A DNA stretch of 25,209 nt, taken from assembly GCA_937891015.1 (NCBI GenBank), contig CALAPY010000112.1, positions 1 through 25,209 on the forward strand. The letters run 5' to 3'. Made by a program: the position numbers and the translations under genes. Positions 7,101 through 16,034 of this stretch are shown here, piece by piece. This DNA comes from UBA2108 sp002713215. Lineage in GTDB: Bacteria; Bacteroidota; Bacteroidia; Flavobacteriales_G; Salibacteraceae. The notes beneath the pieces are model-generated. The model saw only the letters and a list, made by a program, of their open reading frames with translations. It made no database searches and was not told the DNA's origin. The first letter of the stretch is position 1. Each line of letters begins with the position of its first letter.

Positions 7101-7682
7101 ATGCCAAGGACAAAACAGTTTGATACGGAGAACACCCTCGTAAAGGCCAGGGACCTTTTTTGGTCGAAGGGGTATTACAATACTTCCATACAAGACCTGG
7201 TTAATGCCCTGGGCATTAACCGGGCCAGTATTTATGATACGTATGGAGGTAAAAAGGAATTGTTCGATTTGGCGTTTAAGCAATACCAGGAATCTAATTT
7301 TCGATGGTTAAAAGCCTATTTGGAATCAAGGAGCAAAACAGTTGAAACCTTGCGGGAGTTTTTTTACGGAACCATTGAGTCCGGATGCACTGATCCCGAG
7401 AATAAAGGATGTTTTGGAGTAAACACCACTACAGAACTAATTCCTTCAGATGAATGGATTCAAAAATTGATGCTTAAACAAAAAAAGCGAGTTGAGGAAG
7501 TATTTGAATCCTTTTTAGAACAAGGCAAAGCAGAAGGGGAATTTAATAAGTCCGTTGATGCTAAAAACGCGGCAAGATTACTATTTACCCTCCTTTCCGG
7601 ATTTCGTGTGGTTGGTAAAATAAAGCCCAGGAAAGAAGAGATGCAAGCTTCTATGGATTTGGTGCTTTCACTGTTGAAATGA
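7101..7682 (+). CDS. TetR/AcrR-family transcriptional regulator
   Basis: 193 aa, a typical TetR length. The N-terminal DNA-binding domain is clear: FDTENTLVKARDLFWSKGYY, then the helix-turn-helix TSIQDLVNALGINRASIYDTYGGK (about 28-51) and KKELFDLAFKQY leading into the ligand domain. The C-terminal half is helical and specific to its unknown inducer. It lies downstream of the SDR gene on the same strand, separated by a palindromic repeat. The obvious candidate targets are the two TTGGAAYGARCRTTCYAA operators on the SDR promoter, which would make this a self-contained repressor and detoxification-enzyme pair. No copy of that operator was seen directly before this gene, so autoregulation would have to act through read-through from the SDR promoter. 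Confidence 0.92.
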   Translation: MPRTKQFDTENTLVKARDLFWSKGYYNTSIQDLVNALGINRASIYDTYGGKKELFDLAFKQYQESNFRWLKAYLESRSKTVETLREFFYGTIESGCTDPENKGCFGVNTTTELIPSDEWIQKLMLKQKKRVEEVFESFLEQGKAEGEFNKSVDAKNAARLLFTLLSGFRVVGKIKPRKEEMQASMDLVLSLLK

Positions 7683-7739
7683 ACTGAATAATGCTAATTC
7701 ATTATTCGTCATTCCTTATTCAATATTCGATGTTCTTAT
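7683..7739. repeat. TTCGAT-rich repeat and hairpin between convergent genes
   Basis: GAATAATG (7686-7693) and CATTATTC (7700-7707) form an 8-bp hairpin around CTAATT right after the TetR stop codon. It may end transcription from either side of this convergent pair. The rest is ATTC/TTCGATGTTC-rich and belongs with the strings at 1531-1589, 16902-16965 and 21747-21860. Confidence 0.5.
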
Positions 7740-9767
7740 TCAGTCTTCATAAAACACTTCCATATCCAACTCGCCAATCACCCGAAAAGTAGTTCGTCGG
7801 TTTTTGGCTCTTCCTTTCGGATTGTCCGAACCATCCGGATTCGCATTAGGAGCAATGGGTTTCGATTCTCCATATCCACGGGCTTTCATTCGCTTTCGTT
7901 TAATTCCCTTTTTCGCCAGGTAATTCATTACCGATTGCGCGCGCTGTTGCGATAAATGTTGGTTGTATTTCTCGCTTCCTTTGCTGTCCGTATGCGAACT
8001 CAGCTCCACAATGAGTGTAGGGTTTTCCACCAGAATTTCATAAATACTGGTGTCAATCGCAATCATAGCTTCAGGGGTTAAGTAAGACTTATCGAAAGGG
8101 TAGTAGATGTTTGGAATAATAATTTCCTCGTTGGGTATAGGCTTTAGTTTAATGGTTTCCGTAGTTGTTTTTGATTCCTTTACGCCCACTGTAGAATAAT
8201 CCAGTTTCCGGTTAAAATGCATGTCCGATTCCACTATCAGTTTATAATCAATTCCAGGTTCCAGCTTAAAATTAACGCGCCCCATACTGTCCGTTCTAAT
8301 TCGTTGTAGTACAATGCGATCCCCTTCGGGGGAATCACGGGCCGTTACAACAATATCCACATTTTTTAATGCTTTGTTGCTCGCCAAATCCTTAAAATCA
8401 AGATTATATTCTATATCCAGCATTTGCTTCCAGTTTACCTCAAAGAGGTCGTCGCAGCAATGGGGGTGTTTTAGAGCAATACTTCCTTCGCGATTGCTTA
8501 CCATAATCGCACGTCTTCGGTTTTTTGGAAAGGGTTTGTAATAGAGGTCGTCGTAAGACGAATTGATTTCCTTTCCCGCATTTTTGGCCGGATACATCCA
8601 TTTTGTACGCTCGCCAATGGCTTCAAAAAGATCGAAACCACCAATGCCCGGCCTTCCATTGGAACTGAAATAGAGCTTGTTCGACTCAAAATCGAAACTT
8701 GGTGCAATCTCATCGCCAATGGTATTTATTTTTTTTCCAGCATTTCTTGCTTTGTCAAATCGGTGCTTGCTAATCCGATAGCGGGTATACCATATATCGT
8801 AGCCTCCTTTTCCACCTTGTTTGTCGCTTACAAAATAGATGATCTCCCTGTCGGGTTTAGAAGATAACCCTACCGTGGGATGGGTATATGTATGCTTGCT
8901 CTGGTGAATCTCCTCCGGCAAAATTTCAGGTTCGCTCCATTCCTTATTCTCCCAACGACTCAGGTAGATCTTGCAAATCATTTTGTTCTGCATATTGGGT
9001 TTGCACAAGGTAAAGTACATACGCTGTCCGTCTTGCGAAAGGGTAAAGCTCCCTATGTGTTCCTTTCCATCGTTCGACGGATGATCCAGCATATTATCCA
9101 CCACCCAGTTTCCTTCCTTTTCATGCGCAACATAGATTCGTCTTCGCGGCATGGAGTCCGATTCTAAGAAAACAATTTCATCGCTGGGCAGGCTTACATA
9201 CCACAACGTTCGATAATCCACAATGTGTGGTGAGAACTCAATATTCGATCGGTTTACATTTCCCTTTAGCGGAAAAATTTCCGTTTTGGGCGCATTCATG
9301 GATTTTTCCATTCCCATTTTACAACCTTCGAGTTCAGCCTTTACCAATTTTTTGTAGTGTTTGCTTTCTTTCGAATGGTTATGTTTATCAATGAATTGGT
9401 TAAAGTATAAAGTGGCAAGTTTGTATTGTTCCCGCATTTTCATAATGCGCCCCATGTGGTAAATGGCCATTGCATATTTTTCGCTGTTGGCATAAAATAC
9501 TTTGGAGTATTCTTCCAAGGCTCGTTGGTAGTTTCGGGATTCATCGTAGGCACGAGCCAGCTCGTATTTGAATTTGAGATTTTCGGGTTTTCGTTCCGTC
9601 AGTTCTTCTAAAAAATCAATTTGCGAATAGTGGTCGTTAGCGCGTAAGGCTCCTTTCAATTGCTTCTTTAGCTCATTGGTTTTCATCGATTTTACATCAT
9701 GGTGTTGTCCCAAAACACCAAAGCTGATCAATAAGAAGAAGGGGAGGAGTAGTCTAGAAACGGTCAC
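7740..9767 (-). CDS. PorE-like OmpA-family protein (TPR, PD40 propeller, CRD, OmpA)
   Basis: 675 aa with a GTG start (9765-9767). This start retains the signal peptide MTVSRLLLPFFLLISFGVLG. Domains in order: TPR-like helices at about 30-150; PD40/WD40-like propeller repeats at about 170-445, with motifs such as IIYFVSDKQGGKGGYDIW and LYFSSNGRPGIGGFDLF; a carboxypeptidase-regulatory-like domain at about 452-543; and a C-terminal OmpA peptidoglycan-binding domain at about 553-665. The OmpA domain contains YYPFDKSYLT, SSHTDSKGS and AKNRRTTF, with the Asp and Arg that bind meso-diaminopimelate peptidoglycan. This order is that of PorE of the type IX secretion apparatus and of related SprF-linked OmpA proteins. 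It should sit in the periplasm, tied to peptidoglycan. Its start lies inside the end of the PorP-like gene (14-nt overlap), so translation is probably coupled. Confidence 0.9.
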   Translation of the reverse strand: MTVSRLLLPFFLLISFGVLGQHHDVKSMKTNELKKQLKGALRANDHYSQIDFLEELTERKPENLKFKYELARAYDESRNYQRALEEYSKVFYANSEKYAMAIYHMGRIMKMREQYKLATLYFNQFIDKHNHSKESKHYKKLVKAELEGCKMGMEKSMNAPKTEIFPLKGNVNRSNIEFSPHIVDYRTLWYVSLPSDEIVFLESDSMPRRRIYVAHEKEGNWVVDNMLDHPSNDGKEHIGSFTLSQDGQRMYFTLCKPNMQNKMICKIYLSRWENKEWSEPEILPEEIHQSKHTYTHPTVGLSSKPDREIIYFVSDKQGGKGGYDIWYTRYRISKHRFDKARNAGKKINTIGDEIAPSFDFESNKLYFSSNGRPGIGGFDLFEAIGERTKWMYPAKNAGKEINSSYDDLYYKPFPKNRRRAIMVSNREGSIALKHPHCCDDLFEVNWKQMLDIEYNLDFKDLASNKALKNVDIVVTARDSPEGDRIVLQRIRTDSMGRVNFKLEPGIDYKLIVESDMHFNRKLDYSTVGVKESKTTTETIKLKPIPNEEIIIPNIYYPFDKSYLTPEAMIAIDTSIYEILVENPTLIVELSSHTDSKGSEKYNQHLSQQRAQSVMNYLAKKGIKRKRMKARGYGESKPIAPNANPDGSDNPKGRAKNRRTTFRVIGELDMEVFYED

Positions 9768-10773
9768 AGGGAACAGCTGTTTTGTTAAGGATGGAACTTG
9801 CTCCTGTATATACGATCGAAATTTCGTAGGCGCCTCTGCTTTGAGTGGCGTACTTCAAATCGGAGATATTAAAGTCGTAATTAAAACCTACTTCCAGATG
9901 TTTAAACTTAAGTCCAACAATGGCAATGGCCGCATCCGTATTTCGTTGCAATCCGTTTCGAATGATAACTCCAACGTATGCACCGGTAGCCTTGGCTTTG
10001 TTTTGTTCGAGCAACAGCATTAGGTTTAGTCCCATAAGCATTTCCGATGCCTTTCTCTGATTCATGTGCAGGAAATGGGGGTAGAGGATTAGTTTTTCCG
10101 TCATGTTCCATTCTGCCCCAATGGTGAGTACATTGCGAACCGGGAGTACATTTTCCTGGCCATAAAACGATTCATTGGGTTTGTTCAGGTGAAACATGCT
10201 GTAGCCCAACTCGGTTTTCAGTTTCTTCAATTTTAGGGTATAGTTAAAACCCGCATTAAAATCGAAGAAGGTAATGTTTTCGTTCAGCAAGGGCTCCGAA
10301 CTGGCCAGGTTAGAGTTATATCCTCCCGTATTTCTGTCGTATTGTTCAGGAAGACTGGAGCCGTTCAGGTTTATCGACTTGAACACCATACCCGGTTGAA
10401 ACCCCAGGTGAAACTGATGTTTTCCATACCGCTTGTGGTAAGCTCCACTAAGCATAATTTTGTCGTACTTAAGGTCAACAATTCCAGATTGATCGTGTAA
10501 GTAGAGCAACCCTCCACTAAATTTTTCGTTGTATAAATAGAAGTTTTGTTCAAATCCGAGCGAAGTTGTGGAGTAGGGTTTCCCAATTATATTCCACTGG
10601 TTTCTATGATTGGCGGTAAATCTCCAGTCGGCAGGTGTATGCCCGGTAAGAGCAGGATTAGTAGTTAAAGGGCTGAGGTAGAATTGAGTAAAGTGAACAT
10701 CTTGAGCAATACCCATTTGCTGGCACAAGGTCAGGCAAACAATCAAAAGGAATATTGCTGTTGATTTTATCAC
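9754..10773 (-). CDS. PorP/SprF-family type IX secretion outer-membrane protein
   Basis: 339 aa with a GTG start (10771-10773) that gives the signal peptide ending at QQMGIAQ. The mature start DVHFTQFYLSPLTTNPALTG followed by RFTANHRNQW is the signature of the PorP/SprF family. The rest alternates as beta strands and ends with a strand-like run, as expected for an outer-membrane barrel. Family members support secretion or anchoring of partner proteins with type B C-terminal domains; in Flavobacterium, SprF serves SprB. The partner here is probably the PKD adhesin that starts 121 bp away on the opposite strand. The 3' end overlaps the PorE-like gene by 14 nt, placing both in one transcript. 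The family call is secure; the pairing with the adhesin is inference. Confidence 0.92.
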   Translation of the reverse strand: MIKSTAIFLLIVCLTLCQQMGIAQDVHFTQFYLSPLTTNPALTGHTPADWRFTANHRNQWNIIGKPYSTTSLGFEQNFYLYNEKFSGGLLYLHDQSGIVDLKYDKIMLSGAYHKRYGKHQFHLGFQPGMVFKSINLNGSSLPEQYDRNTGGYNSNLASSEPLLNENITFFDFNAGFNYTLKLKKLKTELGYSMFHLNKPNESFYGQENVLPVRNVLTIGAEWNMTEKLILYPHFLHMNQRKASEMLMGLNLMLLLEQNKAKATGAYVGVIIRNGLQRNTDAAIAIVGLKFKHLEVGFNYDFNISDLKYATQSRGAYEISIVYTGASSILNKTAVPCDRF

Positions 10774-10894
10774 AGATTCAAATAAAACTAAAATTATTGA
10801 ATTTGGCTCTTGAGCTTAATTAATTCATGAATTGAAAGTAGTTATTAATAAAATGAAGATAGAGTTCTGCTGTATTTTTAGGCTACATTTGATT
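10774..10894. promoter_or_regulatory. divergent promoter region of the T9SS surface module
   Basis: A 121-bp AT-rich spacer between the GTG of the PorP-like gene and the ATG of the PKD adhesin. On the plus strand TACATTTG (10884-10891) matches the TAnnTTTG box but ends only 3 nt before the adhesin ATG. If used, it would give an almost leaderless mRNA or point to a different start codon. On the minus strand TTTATTTG (10786-10779) is a near match, also close to its gene. No clear -33 boxes were found. Confidence 0.35.
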
Positions 10895-13800
10895 ATGCCT
10901 TTAAAGCGACTGATATTGCCTGCTTGCTGCCTTTTTTTAGCCCTGAATCTGGAGGCTCAATTGAAGGCTGATTTTAAGGCAGATACAACCCGGGCATGTG
11001 CTCCCAAGCAGATTCAGTTTACCGATTTAAGTACAGGCCCCAGAACCATAATTTATTGGAGTTGGAGCTTTGGCAATAGGGGATACTCCACGCTTCAAAA
11101 CCCGAGCAGAGTCTATACAACGCCTGGTACCTATACCGTTACGCTTGTTGTTTCGGACGGAATTGATACCGCCAAAATTACCAAGACAGCCTACCTTCAT
11201 TTATTTAAAACACCCAAGGCCGATTATACCCTGGTAGAAATAACCAAATGTACTCCTGTGGAAATTCAGTTTACCGATAAAACGGTATTGGGCGATGCTC
11301 CCATATTGACGTATAAATGGGATTTTGGGGATTTATCTCCTCCCGGAACCGGAAAAAATGCCCGGCATAAATATAATTTCCCGGGAACGTATTCCGTTTT
11401 ATTTACGGTGGTCGATACCAATGGTTGTACCAATACTTCTACACCTAAAAACGTTTCGGTAGGAGCACCAAAAGCCAATTTTACCGGAACCCCTAGAGAC
11501 GATTGCCTACCCCCCCTTACAACCACTTTTAAGAACCTAAGCACATTCAGGCCACCGGAAACCTACCTGTGGAAATTTGGAGATGGTGGAACGTCAACAC
11601 AGAAGACGCCGTCGTATACTTACAATTCTTCCGGTAGCTTCGATGTGCAATTAATTGTAACCGATAAATTTGGTTGTAAGGACACCCTGATAAGAAAAAA
11701 GTACGTTAACATCGGTTCCATCAATGCCGACTTTGATATTCCCGATACGCTGTGTATTAACTCAACTGATAGTGCCATTAACCTTTCTAAAGGTGCCCAA
11801 AACTTTAAGTGGTATTATGGTACAAGCGGATACAGTACCGATAGATATCCGATTCTTACATTTACAAAGGCAGGATATACCACCATTAAGTTGGTTGCCA
11901 GTTCAGGTGTTTCCTGCGTAGATTCCATTACCAAAACGGTATACATCGAAAAGGTTCAGGCCGGGTTCACCATCAGCTATAAAGATATTTGCGATCCAAA
12001 CACCATAAACTTTAAGGACTCAAGTAGTGGCGATGTAAAGTCGGTAAGATACCATTTGGATATGGGGGTTCGGTTAAACCACAAATACTTTAATACTAAA
12101 AATGCTACCTTTAAATACCCTATTAGTTACTGTACAAATACTTTTTGGAAGGTAAATTACGAAGTGAGGTCTTCCAGAGGCTGTACTTCCAAAGTCACCA
12201 AGCAAGTAAAAATATTTAATGATCAGTTGAATGGGTTGGCTACTACCAGCAGCAACTGTACACCGGCAGATGTTACTTTTGATGCTACTCCATGCATGCG
12301 ATTTCCAGCCGTAAAATGGAAGTGGAATTTTGGAACCGGAAATCCTGCAGATACTAGTAACTTAAGGACTCCTACGAATGTTATTCGTGTAACCAAAGGT
12401 GGAAGATATATAGCTGATGTAACGGTGGTTGATTCCGCAGGGTGTGTCTACACGCACAATGTTCCGTACGAGGTTGGAGAAAAGCAGAAAGCCGATTTTA
12501 AAATGGACGATGATACGGTTTGCTATAAGGATACCGTACACTTTACAAATCTGAGTGTCGATACTTCAAAGATTCATACTTATTCATGGAGCTTTGGCGA
12601 TTTTACTTTTGATTATAAGAAGGATACAAAACATGCCTATGAAAGCCTGGGAAGGAAAAAAGTTCAATTGTTAATTTGGAATTATACCTGTGACGATACT
12701 ATTTCGAAATACGTATACGTAAGCGGGCCAATTGCTTCTATCATTTCTTTTCCCGACTGTAAGGATAAATTAAATCAAACCTTTGAGGTTGGAATTGGAG
12801 GAAGCTACAACCGATTTAAATGGGACTTTGGTGATACTACAGGCATTGATTCTGTCAATAAAAAAGTAAAACACAGGTATAAATATCCGTTGCCTTATAT
12901 AGTTACCTTGGTTGCGTACAACGATACTACCGGATGCACCGATACGGCCAAAGTTCAGGTGTCTCCCGGAACACTTAAGGCAAATTTTAATTTTAGACCA
13001 GCAGGAAGTTCAATTTGCCGGGGTACGGAACTGGAGTTTGACGCTACCCTGTCGCAAGGCAGCATCAATGGAAGGTATTTCTGGGATTTTGGAGACGGTG
13101 GAACGGATAATTACAGTCGAAAAACCAAACATCAGTTTAATAAATCAGGAATATTTTTAGTACGACTAATTGTTGTATCCACTGACAGTTGTATGGATAC
13201 GACTATGGTTCCCATAAAGGTGTTTTCTCCAAACCCTGACTTTAAATTACTGAATGCCAACATTTGTAACGGCGATAGTTTGTTTGTTCAGAATTTAAGT
13301 AAGCCGGATACAACTATTTCACTTTATAGGTGGCAGTATGGGCCAACCCTCATTAGCCAGGATTCGAACCTGCGTTATCGTTTTAGTCTGCCCGATAGCA
13401 CCATAGATTCCAGTAAGTTGATCAATAGTGATACCATGGATTTAATGTTGAGGCTCACCGACGTTTTTGGCTGTATTGAAGAATTTAAAGTGCCCCTTAG
13501 TATTTTATATCCGCGTGCCGTCTACGAAACCACGGATTCCACCCTTTGCAGAGGCAATGAAATAACATTTATTGATAGCCGACTACCGTCCAGTGTTTCC
13601 CACCGATGGTATTTTGGAGATGGCGATAGTAGTTTAATAGATGAACCAAAGCATGTATATAATAAATCTGGCAATTTCCTGGCCAGGTATGTGGTTGAAA
13701 GCGCTCCTTGTTCTGATACAATGACAATTCCCATATCGGTTCAGGCGATTGATTCGGTGTTGTTTGATGCATCGATTAGAGATACCAATTGTTATCCGGC

Positions 13801-15259
13801 TACTATCTTTTTCAATGATTACTCCAAGGGTGATTCCATTACGTGGAGAACATGGGATTTTGGGGATGGAATTGCCCCCATTCGAAGCCCTTTAAAGGAT
13901 TCCCTAACCAAAACCTTCTTGGCTCCGGGTAAGTTCGATATCAAAGTGGTGGTAGAAACCTCTAACGGTTGTAAAGATTCAGTTACTTACTTTGAATACA
14001 TTGAAATTAGAGGCCCATACTCTCGTTTTAGTGTATCGCCTGATTCGGTGTGTATTAATGAACCTATTACATTTTATCACGATACGAGTAACTTATATAC
14101 CTATACGCTTATTTGGGATTTTGCCGATGGAAGGGTAGATAGTACGGGAATTGGTGTGAAACAATTGGATCATAAGTATCAGATGACCGGTATACTGGAA
14201 GCAATTCTTTTGTTTAAGGATTCATCAGGTGAATGCGAGTGGTCGTTTAAAAGAGAAATTGTGGTTGAGGATGTACGTGCCGATTTTAAGTTTGATTTAG
14301 ATTCCGTAGGCTGCCAACCTTTTACAACCAGGTTTAAAGACTTGTCGGTTGATGGAAACCAATGGAGCTGGAATTTTGGAGACGGAAATAGTTCAAATAC
14401 CCAGGACCCGGCAAATACGTTTAAAGACGATGGTACTTTTCCGGTAACCCTTATCCATACCAATTCCCGGAACGGTTGTAAGGATACCGCAAGCAGGAAT
14501 GTATTGGTCTACCCATTACCCAAGGTACAGGGCAATGGCGATACGGCATTGTGCCTGGGAGATAGTGTTCAATTGGGTGCTTCCGGCGCCCGAACCTATT
14601 TATGGAGCCCGGATTATAAAATAACCCGTTTAGATATCGTCGACCCGAAGGCTGCCCCGGATTCTACATACCAATACAGGGTAGTAGGTACCGATTCCAA
14701 TAATTGTAAGAATGAATCGGTTGTAAATGTGTTTATTCAGCAGGTTCCAACGATTACCCTGCCCGACGATCAAGTCATTATCATAGGCGAGGAAATTAAT
14801 GTGAACACTTCGGGAAGATATGGGTCGAGCTATCGCTGGGAACCACCGACGGGTTTATCCTGTTCAGACTGTCCAAACCCAACAGCCAAGCCATTAAAGA
14901 ATACAACCTATACCTTGTATGTTAGCGATAGTCTGGGGTGTTTTGAAACCAAAGGAACCTTTATAGTTGAGGTACAGCCCAAACTTTCACTGGATGTGCC
15001 CGATGTATTTACTCCTAATGGCGATGGTTCCAACGACGTGATTTCGCCTGCCGGTTGGGGAATAAAAGAGCTTCTGGAGTTTAAAGTGTATAACCGATGG
15101 GGTGAACTGGTATTTGAAGCTACCAAAGAAACTCCTGGTTGGGATGGGTACTACAAAGGAGAACTCCAAAACATGGAAACCTATGTTTATTATGCAAGAG
15201 CTTTGTCCTACGATGACGAAGTAATTTCAAAAGAAGGCTACTTTACCTTAGTCAGATAA
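10895..15259 (+). CDS. giant PKD-repeat surface adhesin with T9SS type B sorting domain (SprB-like)
   Basis: 1454 aa from the ATG at 10895, which places a signal peptide (MPLKRLILPACCLFLALNLEAQ) at the N-terminus. Upstream in-frame starts exist at 10853 (ATG) and 10832 (TTG). About 14 PKD-like domains follow, recognisable by W-x-FGDG motifs (YLWKFGDGG, YFWDFGDGG, HRWYFGDGD, WSWNFGDGN), G-x-Y/F turns and a C-x-P-type cysteine at the start of many repeats with a second Cys near the end. Two Ig-like segments come next (LCLGDSVQLGASGARTYLW onward). The last roughly 85 residues are a gliding-motility type B C-terminal domain: DVFTPNGDGSNDV, then VYNRWGELVFE and GWDGYYKG. It should be exported by the type IX system and held at the surface, like SprB or related adhesins. 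The ligand is unknown. Confidence 0.92.
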   Translation: MPLKRLILPACCLFLALNLEAQLKADFKADTTRACAPKQIQFTDLSTGPRTIIYWSWSFGNRGYSTLQNPSRVYTTPGTYTVTLVVSDGIDTAKITKTAYLHLFKTPKADYTLVEITKCTPVEIQFTDKTVLGDAPILTYKWDFGDLSPPGTGKNARHKYNFPGTYSVLFTVVDTNGCTNTSTPKNVSVGAPKANFTGTPRDDCLPPLTTTFKNLSTFRPPETYLWKFGDGGTSTQKTPSYTYNSSGSFDVQLIVTDKFGCKDTLIRKKYVNIGSINADFDIPDTLCINSTDSAINLSKGAQNFKWYYGTSGYSTDRYPILTFTKAGYTTIKLVASSGVSCVDSITKTVYIEKVQAGFTISYKDICDPNTINFKDSSSGDVKSVRYHLDMGVRLNHKYFNTKNATFKYPISYCTNTFWKVNYEVRSSRGCTSKVTKQVKIFNDQLNGLATTSSNCTPADVTFDATPCMRFPAVKWKWNFGTGNPADTSNLRTPTNVIRVTKGGRYIADVTVVDSAGCVYTHNVPYEVGEKQKADFKMDDDTVCYKDTVHFTNLSVDTSKIHTYSWSFGDFTFDYKKDTKHAYESLGRKKVQLLIWNYTCDDTISKYVYVSGPIASIISFPDCKDKLNQTFEVGIGGSYNRFKWDFGDTTGIDSVNKKVKHRYKYPLPYIVTLVAYNDTTGCTDTAKVQVSPGTLKANFNFRPAGSSICRGTELEFDATLSQGSINGRYFWDFGDGGTDNYSRKTKHQFNKSGIFLVRLIVVSTDSCMDTTMVPIKVFSPNPDFKLLNANICNGDSLFVQNLSKPDTTISLYRWQYGPTLISQDSNLRYRFSLPDSTIDSSKLINSDTMDLMLRLTDVFGCIEEFKVPLSILYPRAVYETTDSTLCRGNEITFIDSRLPSSVSHRWYFGDGDSSLIDEPKHVYNKSGNFLARYVVESAPCSDTMTIPISVQAIDSVLFDASIRDTNCYPATIFFNDYSKGDSITWRTWDFGDGIAPIRSPLKDSLTKTFLAPGKFDIKVVVETSNGCKDSVTYFEYIEIRGPYSRFSVSPDSVCINEPITFYHDTSNLYTYTLIWDFADGRVDSTGIGVKQLDHKYQMTGILEAILLFKDSSGECEWSFKREIVVEDVRADFKFDLDSVGCQPFTTRFKDLSVDGNQWSWNFGDGNSSNTQDPANTFKDDGTFPVTLIHTNSRNGCKDTASRNVLVYPLPKVQGNGDTALCLGDSVQLGASGARTYLWSPDYKITRLDIVDPKAAPDSTYQYRVVGTDSNNCKNESVVNVFIQQVPTITLPDDQVIIIGEEINVNTSGRYGSSYRWEPPTGLSCSDCPNPTAKPLKNTTYTLYVSDSLGCFETKGTFIVEVQPKLSLDVPDVFTPNGDGSNDVISPAGWGIKELLEFKVYNRWGELVFEATKETPGWDGYYKGELQNMETYVYYARALSYDDEVISKEGYFTLVR

Positions 15260-15270
15260 TTTCCATGTTT

Positions 15271-15278
15271 TATCTTTG
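15271..15278 (+). promoter_or_regulatory. candidate -7 box before the GLPGLI gene
   Basis: TATCTTTG fits TAnnTTTG and lies 18 nt before the ATG at 15297. A TTAG at 15248-15251 with 19-bp spacing is a weak -33 box. It would give the gene its own start apart from read-through from the adhesin. Confidence 0.35.
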
Positions 15279-15296
15279 GCTTATTATCACCATTGT

Positions 15297-15944
15297 ATGA
15301 TTAGATTGCTAAACCTCTTTTTTGTTGTTGTATTAGTCGCCAGCCCGCTTGGGTTATTATCACAAAAGACAGTTAGTGCATTAAACGTTGATTACCGGAT
15401 AGAAATTGAGTCGGGAAGGGATATTAACCGCCCTGAGATTCGACCCAAGCCAATTGTAGTGTACAATCGAATGTATATTTATAACAATCGCGCGGTTTAT
15501 GTCGCTTTCGACAGCACTAAAAGTTGGAATGACTATGGCGTAATGGATAAGACCACGATTTGGAAAAAAGGAAAAACCAGCTATAAGCACGAATTTAAGG
15601 ACAGCAATTGCTGTATTATGTACAATGAAATGAAAAAGCGATACCGATGGGAAAGTACTGTAATTGAGGAGGTTATTGCCGGGAGAAAAACCAATAAAGT
15701 AATTATTTACGACGATGTTAACGGCAAGATTTTTTATGTATGGGTCGATCCACTTGTTAAGACCTCAGTATCGCCAATTGGCTTTTTACCTGTAAATGGA
15801 TTGGTGATGAGATTGAGGAATGAAAACGTTGTATATGAGGTAATTGGAAGGAAAGTGGTGGAGGTTCCGGAGTCATACTTTTCAGTTGACGAAGAAAAAT
15901 ACCGTTTCTCGGAAAAAGCCTTTAGAACGGGCTTTATAGAGTAA
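15297..15944 (+). CDS. GLPGLI-family secreted protein
   Basis: 215 aa from the ATG at 15297; an in-frame TTG seven codons upstream overlaps the promoter box and is not favoured. The signal peptide is MIRLLNLFFVVVLVASPLGLLSQ. The body fits the GLPGLI family: an N-terminal VDYRIEI strand, many short beta strands, Y-W-E-like RYRWESTVIEE, a TNKVIIYDDVNG stretch with YVWVDPLV, and a GFLPVNGLVMRL segment in the place of the family's GLPGLI motif. The function of the family is unknown; members are exported Bacteroidota proteins. It follows the PKD adhesin by 37 bp on the same strand and may be a periplasmic accessory of that surface module. That link rests on position only. Confidence 0.72.
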   Translation: MIRLLNLFFVVVLVASPLGLLSQKTVSALNVDYRIEIESGRDINRPEIRPKPIVVYNRMYIYNNRAVYVAFDSTKSWNDYGVMDKTTIWKKGKTSYKHEFKDSNCCIMYNEMKKRYRWESTVIEEVIAGRKTNKVIIYDDVNGKIFYVWVDPLVKTSVSPIGFLPVNGLVMRLRNENVVYEVIGRKVVEVPESYFSVDEEKYRFSEKAFRTGFIE

Positions 15945-16006
15945 GGCTATGATTTTTTAACAGTCATCTCTTTGATTGAAATCATACTGAAAATTTAAGT
16001 ATTTAT

Positions 16007-16014
16007 TACTTTTG
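16007..16014 (+). promoter_or_regulatory. candidate -7 box before the cupin gene
   Basis: TACTTTTG matches TAnnTTTG, 20 nt before the ATG at 16035. No convincing -33 box lies 17-23 bp upstream. An 8-bp inverted repeat, TATGATTT (15948-15955) and AAATCATA (15979-15986), lies before it. Confidence 0.35.
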
Positions 16015-16034
16015 CCTTTTCGTAGAATTCTTGT

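Noticed and set aside
9676..10023. 115-aa plus-strand ORF opposite the PorP/PorE overlap
   Set aside because: It is antisense to two well-supported genes, lacks a signature and has unlike composition to real coding sequence here.
13360..13370. GGATTCGAACC, which reads GGTTCGAATCC on the minus strand, like a tRNA T-arm
   Set aside because: It lies in the middle of the PKD adhesin frame and no cloverleaf or acceptor stem can be formed around it.
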